From: Volvox africanus
Taxonomy: Eukaryota > Chlorophyta > Chlorophyceae > Chlamydomonadales > Volvocaceae
Assembly: GCA_030268105.1 (NCBI GenBank)
Contig: BSDZ01000024.1
Span: forward strand, 806,001-870,000
DNA length: 64,000 nucleotides
Reading direction: 5' to 3'
Of the stretch, positions 55,601 to 64,000 are shown in pieces. The translations under genes were made by a program, and so were the position numbers. Positions within the stretch are counted from its first letter, which is position 1. The number at the start of each line of letters is the position of its first letter. The notes beneath the pieces are model-generated. The model did no database searches. It worked only from the letters and a program-made list of their open reading frames with translations, and had not been told where the DNA came from.

Positions 55601-57398
55601 GGCTGCTGCTGCCGCTACTGCTCGTGGGGCTGCTGCTGCCGCTACTGCTCGCGGTGCTACTGCTGCCGAGCTCGAACGCACCTCAATGTATCCCCAGCAT
55701 CCAAGGGAGTTGGAACCCCCGACGGGTATTATGTACGGCTTCCGGCCCTTCGCCTCCAATTCCAACCGTAACTGCTCCAGGAGGGCGCCGCTTCCCACAG
55801 TTCCATACTCCTCCTTTGTGACCTACGGAGGGCCGTACAGCCGTAGCCGTACATCATCACCGCTTCACGTGGCGACGCACTACTGTTTCATGCTGCCATG
55901 CCTTTCACGCTCGCAGGCGTGAGCCTCAGTCCCTTCCTCCGAGTTCCCCCCCCTCAAGTGGTTAGCTTAGGTGGTGTAACCCCAAATCCAAGAAGCCCAG
56001 ACAGCGTATCATCCACCAACGACCATAACCGCCAACCAACTACCGACCAACAGCGTCCCACGCACTCACCAAATGAAGTTGCGCCCCCGCCATCCGCTCC
56101 ACCAGCAGATTGCCCGCAAGTCCTGGATCCGAATCCACTTCCTGACGACTGGTCCGGAGGATCAGATGGCACTGGAATGATAGGTACCTGGAAGGGTTGG
56201 AGGCGGGGGCGGGAAAACGGAATTGAGGAAAGTTGGAGGCATGCATGTGTGTGTGCGCGCGTGGATAGATAGGAAAAACAGATTCCAGCCATCATTCAGG
56301 GCATCCGTTTGTATCAGGGCTTTGGGCGTGCGGGGTGGCTAGGTGGGGGTGCTGGTGGAGGTGGAGGTGGAGGTGGAGGAAAAGGAACCTTTACACAGAA
56401 GACGGGGAATGTGTATGCGGGCGGGGCCAAGTAAGGGACGATACCATTTACCCTAAAACACACAGCACACCGGACCTGGCCGCCACCGCCGTCGCACGCG
56501 CGTGGTTTGACTGGATCCCGCCAATGGTGATGACACTGTCGTACCCTCCCTGGACTGCCGCCGCCATCAGAAACTCCAATTTGCGCACCTGCGTCCTCGT
56601 GTGCATGAACAGGAGGGTCGGAGGGGAGAGCCGGTAGAGTACGACAGCGATTGGAATTCATTAGGTGGATTGAGAAGGTAACTTGACCAAGGGATAAGCT
56701 TTTCTGAATCTCCCGGGGCTTGTACTCCGTATCTGTGAATGGATCTCCGACAAGCTTTTCAGTTTGTCAGCAGCAGCAGGACGCATACCTCCCACCTTGT
56801 TGCCGCTCATCTGCATCCCACTCAGGTCGTCTCGCTTGATTAGTAAGCGGACGCCCACCGGCAGATCCGGCAGCTGCCATTCGTGAATGGGGGTGGGCAG
56901 CATACCCAGACGAAAGCGGTGCGTGGGGGCCTGAACGGCAGGGGGAAGCGTGTGTAAATACACATCCAACACGCCCACGGATGGGCCCGCGGGAAATACC
57001 CCCATGCAAATAATTGTTAGGAAGAGGTGAGGGAGGGAGGGGGGACAACTGCAAGACATTGTTACCCGTGAAGACAGCAGGGGTTATAATTATAAAAAGG
57101 TAATGGCGGATGGGGATTCAACAATTCGGTTTACGCTCACCAGAAGGATTCGTGATGCCCAATCTGGGGGACTATAAGACTGCAGCTGGAGAAAGCTTTC
57201 GGAAGCTGGCAGCATGGCGCTGGGGGATGTCGCTGGCTTTGTTTGCCGTCCGCCCATCGCAATATTTGGAAGTTGGTTCAGATGTAAATTTCTTCCTGAT
57301 CTCAATCCTAATTGTTGTAACGCCACGCGATCGGGGAATATGGTAACTTGTCGAATTGAGGTGCTATGAAACGATTGCGGTATGAATGTTCTTTGCAT
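52604..57398 (-). CDS. D-cysteine desulfhydrase (PLP-dependent)
   Basis: Ten exons: 57398-57141, 56930-56796, 56588-56476, 56187-56070, 55822-55682, 55187-55086, 54548-54496, 54086-53876, 53163-53023, 52702-52604. All are GT..AG and in phase, giving 456 residues. The enzyme converts D-cysteine to H2S, pyruvate and ammonia, and belongs to the ACC-deaminase/D-cysteine desulfhydrase fold type II PLP family. Visible motifs are [30 protein letters not shown] (PLP lysine, about 131), [56 protein letters not shown] (phosphate loop), [27 protein letters not shown] and [17 protein letters not shown]. The N-terminal about 60 residues look like an organelle transit peptide; the ATG at 57398 is the first in frame. 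Introns carry a dispersed repeat and an rRNA fragment. Confidence 0.94.
53425..53800 (+). repeat. Dispersed repeat, copy B (antisense in desulfhydrase intron)
   Basis: Same order of landmarks as 38445-38770. It lies in the intron between the exons at 53876 and 53163, antisense to that gene. It contains a duplicated CAACTCTACTCCTGG at about 53591-53621. Confidence 0.75.
54640..54797 (+). other. 18S rRNA-derived fragment (5' domain) inside an intron
   Basis: The plus strand carries the most conserved part of the eukaryotic small-subunit rRNA 5' domain: ATTAAGCCAAGTATGTCTAAG, GTGAAACTGCGAATGGCTCA, TTAAATCAGTTAT, TTGATGGTACTACTCGGATA, ACCGTAATAA, TTAATACGTGC and CCCGACTT, in the right order and spacing. 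It is diverged from the functional sequence, with small indels, and covers only about 150 bases, so it is a pseudogene fragment. It sits in the intron between exons 6 and 7 of the desulfhydrase gene, on the opposite strand. Confidence 0.85.
54889..54932 (+). repeat. (CCTCCA)n hexanucleotide repeat
   Basis: Seven copies of CCTCCA in the same intron as the rRNA fragment. Confidence 0.9.
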
Positions 57399-59561
57399 AT
57401 CCCCTTTGTGCAATAAGCCCTTCCACTTCTGTTGAGATATAATCTATTTTATAATCGTATCCACAACGTATTTCGGGAACGCCGTAAGTGACACCGGCTC
57501 GTTGATCGTGGCCAATGGCGACCAACAGGTCAGCGCGTTTTATTGCCTAACAGACGTTCGATGCTCAAAGAGGTAGTTCGAGCTGACTTGCTTAAATTTC
57601 ATGCTTCAAAGTGATTTTGAAACAAAGGGCAAGCGCTGTTGAATGGTTGGAATGGCGGTTAGTACCTTTGATGCCGTACATCACAACGTAGCTTTGTTCA
57701 GTTCTTTTCCGTAGATCAGTACAACCCGATTATCCACCATCAATAGTGGAACATAGATCAGGAGCAACAATAGTGTTCGCGATATCAAAATGACATTTTC
57801 GCTAGGTATCGAGATGTGTATGCATCTCGCATATCGCAGGGTTGTGGCCTGTTGGCCTGTTGGTCCATCGGTCTGGAAAATCTGCCGCCCTGTCTTCATC
57901 AAGCCTTTATGCGCCAATTGACTTCTTAATTGCTTTTGATTGCTCAAACTTTAATACAAACGCTATCGTTACAACGGTCTGTAGGGCTGTAGGTCGCTGT
58001 AGCTAGGGTTCATGATTGCGGAATCTTGCCCATTCTTACCGCACGTGATAAAGTCCTTCTTCTTACAGTTGCTGCACCCCTTTAGCACCGTTTGCCATCA
58101 GCAGCTAAACGCTAAATGCTCAACATCAAATGCTCAACATTCACTTCTGGGAAATGAGGATTCACAGTCATACATATCGTCCAAGGTCCCTAATCTTGAG
58201 AAAGGATGCCCCATACCCTATTGTGACCACATACTTACAGGGATGGCTATCTTTGTAGTAGTCGTATAATGTACGGCACACACAAACATAACATAAGATG
58301 CAAAAAGCAACTACTTCGCATCTTAAGAGGCCTTTCACATAGGCACTAAGAAACCTATGTGTGCCTATGTACACAAGGCGCAATAGGTTTACAATCTTAT
58401 TCATTTTTTATTCATTTTCAGGGGAAACGCATTAAGGGACATCGCTTAATTGGAAGGGGCGTCCCCTAATTGTCTATATGGCCCCTGACCCCCTGAGGAA
58501 ATATTTTTGCCTAAATAGCAGATTTCCCAGGCGGCAGCAGCTGGTGGCGGCAGCAGCTGGTGAAAATGGTGAAGCCGTCTTGACGAATCAATGTCTTGGC
58601 AAGGAAACACATCCCTCCCTAACCCCACCACCCAGCCTCGTGACGCCAGCCACTTGCCCTAAGACTACTACATCTGGACATGCCCCATTGGATGGCCTTG
58701 TCATTAGGCAAGCCCAGGCACCCCACGGCTTTCACCTTCTCATGGTCCCAATCAGTGCATTCCTTGAGCGATGGAAATCATCAAGGGTTTATAAGGGCCC
58801 CAACATGTGGGAGTTTTGTGAACGAATTGCCAACAGCGATGTGGGGGGATGCTTCGGATCCACGTGCCAACAGTTAAGCTTGCTTGCTTCGGCGATCAGC
58901 CAGCACCCTAGGCTGATGTGTGTCCAGGTACTTACCACGCACTCAGGCAGGCGGATGCTTGGCAGTTAGCGCACAAAAACCGACTTAAAGCCGATGGCGT
59001 TCGAGTGATGAGCGGACAGCAGCGGGCAGGCGGGGTGTGCTCAGGTGATATCCAACACATTTAACATTCTTCATGCAGTGCTGTACCAGTGCTAGTCCAT
59101 CGGAATATTAATCGTAAATAGCTGCGTGCTGGTCCCTTTGAAATGCATGTCCCAGCAGCCGCACCAGCAATAGCACCGTCAGGAGCCCATAGCTCAGCTG
59201 AATACCATAACTCCCAAATAAACCTACCTAGCTAGCTAGCCTCGCTTCGCCTCGTTATTACTTGGGTTGGCCCCCGAAAAAGATGGACACATACACACAC
59301 ACACAGACCTCCCCAAAACATACACAGCACTATACACCAATAAGTCCAATACAGTCCTTCCTCCGGAACCCATGCCCCCGTGCGTACAAAGCATGTCGAG
59401 CGTGAATGCTGAATTCCCGCACCTGAGTACATATGTGTGTATATGTGCGTGAGCGTATGCTGCACGGCCGGTCCTTCCTATAGACAAGGTTCATGGCAGG
59501 AGACTTGTTTATGGAGCAAGCTGTGGGACGGAGGCGAATGCATCACGATCATCATTGATGA
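57399..59561. other. Intergenic between desulfhydrase and coiled-coil gene
   Basis: It should hold the desulfhydrase promoter and the 3' UTR of the coiled-coil gene. An ORF at 58478-58969 (+), 163 codons, has no domain or splice support and is not called. An ACACAC tract lies at 59291-59306 and GCTAGCTAGC at 59230-59239. Confidence 0.4.
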
Positions 59562-62500
59562 TCACCGACATTTTGACTGCAGCTCCTTTGCGAGGTTCAG
59601 AACCTGTTGAAGTTGCAAATCAATGCTCTGGCGCTGCTGCTGTTGCGGTTGCTGTTGCGGTTGCGACTGTGCTGGCTGTTCATCACGGCACCTGGATCTG
59701 CTGCCGGGCAGCAGCGCTGCTGACATCCTGTTGCTACTGCTGCCTCCCGCCCGCTGCTGTTGTTGTTGCATAGATTGTGCTGCGCCAGCGGCTGTTACAG
59801 GCATTCCGGCAAATGACCCCTCTCGCACAGAGTCCAAGGGATTGCTTCGCTGCGATTGATGGAGGTATTGGTGATGGTGCTGCTGCTGGGCGCTCTGTTG
59901 TTGGACACCCTGTTGTGGTTGTCGCCATGAAGCAGACGGCCGCAATGATTTGGTAGCAGGTGGTGGTGGTGGTGGTGAGGCCGCCAGTGGCACTGGTGGC
60001 ACTGCTCCTTGCCTCCGCAGCAGCTGCTGTTGTGGCTGTGGCTGTGATAGTGGTAGTCGGCTTGGTGCTTCTACTGGAAGCGGAGGGCCTGCTGGAGAGA
60101 GCACGGCGGCATCCTGCAGTGCTGCAGGGTTGGGCCTTTCCACAGCAGGTGCTGGGGGTATCCGCCGGTTGGCGGCAGTGGTCGCCACGGTGGAGGCCAC
60201 ACCGCTGCCACTCCGCTTGTATCTGCTGCTACCTTGTTTCTGAGCATACACATGCACATTGTGATGATTACTGGAGTCATCCAGCTGGTTCTGGTCCATC
60301 GGGGCCAGCGGCGCTCTCACACCCAGCACGGCGTCACGACGCAGAGGTGGAGGCGGAGGCGGAGGATCATCACGATTGTAAGACGCACCGCCACCATCAC
60401 CCCCCCCATCACCACCATCACCACCATCATCACCACCGCCACCATCACCACCACCATCACCACCACCATCACCGCCATCATCACCTCCATCACCACCACT
60501 ACTGCGTAACGTTCCGGTGTTGCCTCCTGAAATTATGTTCGCGCTAGTATATCCCAGATGATGACTGCCGTATCGGTTATGAGCTATGATGGGCGCCAGG
60601 GAGGTTGTTGTGTGGCCGGAAAAATGAGGAGACGTCATCGGCATGGTCGCGTTGCTGAAGGGCTGGTAAGGGGCCGGGGCGGTCAGGACAACCGAAGCCG
60701 AAGCCGTGTTCCTATTGTCACCACCATCACCACCATCACCGCCACCACCGCTGGCCATGCGCATCAGGTCGTCCAGTTGCTCTTCAGTGCCGCTCCACAG
60801 CCGTTGAAAACCCTCCCGAAGAACTTGGACTGCGCAGTGGACAACGGGAGCAGTGCAAGGGCGGCAAAACCTGATGAACAAAACAACCTGAAAATATGTA
60901 GTGTGCCAAAACTGATGCCAAAATTGGCGGTCTTAGAGCCGTGTTTAACCACCCAACCAGCTATGTCAAAAATCATCGACATAAGCTGCATATGGATCGT
61001 GCGTTTTTCCTGGAAATGAATTCTTGTGTATCGTATGTCAGAAAGAAGTCTCGAAAACTAACAACTTCACGGCACGAAACCCGAAAACTGACCCGACGCG
61101 GCGCACCAATTCTTCTCACCTGGCAGCTGCTCCCCGGCTTCCATCGCCTTCAGCACCTTGCCGAACTTCCGCGCACGGGAGTGGAGCTGCTGGTACGCCC
61201 ACCTCACCGCCTTTTGCACCTCCGACGTATCCTGTTGCGCCCTCTCCACTCCATGGGCAAATCGCTGCCCCGCCCCGCCGCGCTCTCCGCCTCGTGTTTC
61301 TCTCCCGCCAACCCGCCAGGATGAAACCTGCTCCTGATGTTGCTGCTGCTGTTGCTGTTGATGACGATATTGACGATGATGATGATTCTCATGCGCCCCA
61401 TCTTCTACCATATCTATCCCTCCTTCCACAGCTGTCATTCGGGAACCACTCGCCCGTGCTCCGCCGCCTCTCACGCCACCGAGGGACTGGAAACGGTCAT
61501 TGGAAAATTCAGGTCCCCAGCATCGTAGCTCTGCCGTCGTTTCCGCGAGACCCGACATCCCCCGTCTCTGTCCGTCCTTCCTCAAGTTTAGGTTCGCGGC
61601 CTCTGCTGGGTTGGTGCCACTCCAGAAATCGGTGGGGACTCGCTCCTCCAAATTTTGCTGGAAGGCTGTTGAATGGGGTTCGCTGCTGGATACCGAGGCG
61701 GCGGCAGTTGCATGCGCCCGGGAGGCGAGGGTGATGCCGAGCTGTGTTACCAGGGGGCTGACGGTCGCCGCCAGCGCCTCTGCCCGGCCGCATAGCTCCG
61801 CCATGCAGCTGAATACCACCTTGACGTGTTGGAGCACCTGATGGGTCCGGGTGGGACATCAGCAAATACTACAGCAAGAATCCAACCATGGCGGCCGCAG
61901 ACGGCAAAATGGAAGGGATGGGGCGGGTGGGACGGACAGCGGGGACTAGCAGCAATTTGGATGGGATTACTTGGCCGGCCGGCCGGCCAGCTAGCAACCC
62001 CGTCTGCATGTGTTTGTCTTATGCTGGGCTTTTCCTGAACGACAGGCAAAACTATAACTATTGAGCAATTGTAATTGTAGAATAGGCAGTGCTTCCACCA
62101 ATTCAAGCGGCCTGGCTGGCTGCACCATGTCGGTGTTTCCTGCCAAAGGTCTGCAATCAATTCCCTTATTATGATATGATATGATATGATATGATATGAT
62201 ATGATATGATATGATATGATATGATATGATATGATATGATATGATATGATATGATATGATATGATATGATATGATATGATATGATAAAGAATAAAGTGTT
62301 GGTGGAAACGTGATGCATGCGTCCCCCGACAAGCCAGCCTATTACCTGAGATCCTACACCTCCGGGATCTGCCGTTGCTGCCTCTGTCAAGTTCGCCAAG
62401 GCCGAGTCCACTGCCCTGTGGGCCTGCAAGGAGACATGGCCAAGCCGTAGCGCAACCAGCGTGTCCCTCAGTAGTGACTGGGCCTGCTGCACTTCGGCGA

Positions 62501-64000
62501 GGAGGTCGGAATGAAGGTCCCGCAAATGCTGGCAATCGGCTTCCAAGGCGCTGCGGGAGTCGAGGGCGAGAGCCTTGCAGCGGTCGTAGTCGTCCTGGCA
62601 TGGCATGGCGCGATGTGGGTTGGGATGAACCGTGAGGAGTGGGAGGGTGTTATCACTTCTGTCAGTCCCTGCTATCACCGCTGTTATCACTTCTTATATC
62701 ACAACAGATCGGGGTAATATGAAGACAGGAGGCCCTGGTATATCTGCAAATTACCGGCTAGGGATGCACATGTAACGGCCCCATTCACAACACATCACAC
62801 CCCAATCCGCCGCTTCCTTATCGCGTTGTGCCTTCTCGATAGCGGCCAGTCGCGCTGCCACGCGGTTTTCGGTCTCCAGGCCCACTTTACGACCCTCTAG
62901 ATGGCAAGCATTCTTGTAAGAAACGTGATGAGCAGTGGGTGGTCCACTATTTGGATGTGCCAAGGCGGTGCCTGCTCAGCCAAGGCCAGCCAAACTACGC
63001 ACCTCCAGCTGCATCAACTCCTCCTCCGCTTGCCGCTGCAGTGACTCACACAGCCCCGATAGTTGGTGCTCCCTCGTCCTGAGCTCCGCCACGCGCGTCG
63101 TGCGTGCCGACGCCAGCGCCTCTGCCTCCGCCGCCTGGCAACGCAGCGCAGCCACCCTCGACAACAGCTCAGACTGCTGCTGCTGGAGCTCAGAGAGATG
63201 ATTTGCGGCGGCGCTGACACGAACCATGGGAACCAACGCACCGTACTCCGGGACGGGGTCCGTCTGGCACGCTGATGTTGCCGTCTCCAGCTCCGGCGCC
63301 GCGACAGTGACGAAACGCCGGCCAGCAGTATTCCCGCCACTTCGCAGCGATCTGGTACCATACAGTGCTGACTGGGGACTTCGACTGACGCGTGCGTGGC
63401 GATGCAGCAGCCCCAGCAGGTCATCTCTGAGCTTACTAGCGAGGTCCAGGCCCCTGAAGTCCACTCGGATGTTGGTATAATCGCCCGCTGAACCCGCGCT
63501 GTCATCGGTGTCATTCTCGACGTCAGCGCCATGTCGATCACGACGTCGCTGATGCGTCGATCGTCTCGATTGTGAGGGGAACCGTGAATCCCTTGGGATC
63601 CTTCCGGATTGCCGATGAGCCGGTTTGGTGCCTTGCTGCAGGGCTTCCCGCGCCCGGGCTCCCGCGTATTCCTCTTCGGCCTCGCTCGAACTACCCCCAC
63701 TGCCACCGTCGATAATTCCCCCGTCCAGCTCCTCCGCACTACTGCGGTGCGCACCCACCAATATCGCAAGCACGCGACGCACTGCGGCCTCTACCTCGTC
63801 CGCGCTAGCCTGTTGTGTGCCTCGCGCACGCTCGGTTGCCCCACCCTTGGCGACGATGCCTTGCCGTGGCGCACCCTCTCTTTGCCTATCACGGACACCA
63901 TCACCGCCGCCATCATCGCTCGACAATGCGGCTGCCACTCGTCCGGTGGGGCCGTGCTGGTGGCGCTCGGGCCCACTTCGTGTTGCCTGGGCGTCTGCCC
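59562..64000 (-). CDS. Large coiled-coil protein with polyQ and Gly-Asp repeats, 3' part
   Basis: The gene is open to the right edge, so the N-terminus lies outside. Exons: 64000-63003, 62894-62801, 62594-62346, 61837-61120, 60829-59562 (TGA). Most phases agree; the 62801 to 62594 junction does not and may hide a small exon. The first visible exon has a Ser/Arg-rich region and then a long heptad-type coiled coil (SELQQQQSELLSRVAALRCQ onward, about 63200-63003) that continues through exons 2 and 3 (LAAIEKAQRDKEAADW; LRDLHSDLLAEVQQAQSLL). Exon 4 has a poly-Q run near 61335-61365. The last exon has a GGDGGDGGG repeat (about 60370-60500), several Gln/Pro-rich stretches and a closing helix ending LAKELQSKC. 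It is probably a cytoskeletal or centrosomal-type scaffold by composition only; I do not recognise the family. Confidence 0.7.
60378..60500 (+). repeat. (CCACCATCA)n coding minisatellite
   Basis: CCACCATCA-type repeats; on the minus strand they encode the GGDGGD tract of the coiled-coil protein. The His-rich frame on the plus strand is its shadow. Confidence 0.85.
62169..62287 (+). repeat. (ATGAT)n pentanucleotide microsatellite, ~119 bp
   Basis: About 23 perfect copies of ATGAT within the intron between exons 3 and 4 of the coiled-coil gene; few if any interruptions, so probably young and length-variable. Confidence 0.95.

Noticed and set aside
58478..58969. 163-codon plus-strand ORF
   Set aside because: No domain, no exon neighbours, mixed composition; not enough to call a gene.
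60234..60547. His-rich plus-strand ORF
   Set aside because: Antisense shadow of the GGD repeat in the coiled-coil gene.

Overview
This is nuclear DNA of a green alga, most likely a volvocine (Volvox/Gonium/Chlamydomonas relatives). The signs are intron-dense genes on both strands with short GT..AG-spliced exons, TGTAA-type polyadenylation signals, Ala/Gly/Gln-rich GC-rich coding sequence, many AC/GT microsatellites, interstitial TTTAGGGG-like repeats and a Copia retrotransposon resembling the Volvox Osser type. No prokaryotic features are present. I built gene models by hand, joining exons by splice sites, phase and domain continuity; UTRs and most first exons remain uncertain.

Layout. 1-1.1 kb: 3' end of a Ty3/gypsy chromodomain retrotransposon and its probable LTR. 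1.2-2.2 kb (-): 3' part of an unrecognised multi-pass membrane protein. 2.3-6.2 kb: a rearranged, RT-less Copia element (-) inside nested inverted repeats. 7.3-12.3 kb (-): a KELP-like transcription coactivator with a DEK_C-like N-terminus and four tandem PC4 domains. 16.1-19.7 kb (-): an adenylate-kinase-type NMP kinase. 21.9-27.6 kb (+): a PTPDC1-like protein tyrosine phosphatase. 30.3-35.5 kb (-): a FIST-domain protein, divergent from 36.1-41.9 kb (+) phytochelatin synthase with an intact Cys-His-Asp triad. 43-49.7 kb: unrecognised exons around a 4.7-kb G-rich minisatellite of ~24-25-bp units with higher-order duplication. 50.4-52.2 kb: ~610-bp tandem repeat and transposon-like sequence. 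52.6-57.4 kb (-): D-cysteine desulfhydrase, one intron of which holds an 18S rRNA-derived fragment. 59.6-64 kb (-): 3' part of a large coiled-coil protein that runs off the window.

The genes are independently transcribed eukaryotic units rather than an operon. Two act on thiols: phytochelatin synthase (glutathione to metal-binding peptides) and D-cysteine desulfhydrase (D-cysteine to H2S, pyruvate and ammonia). An intron of each carries a copy of the same dispersed repeat. The most unusual protein is the four-PC4 coactivator. The most unusual DNA structures are the minisatellite, the intronic rRNA fragment and the fold-back Copia complex.
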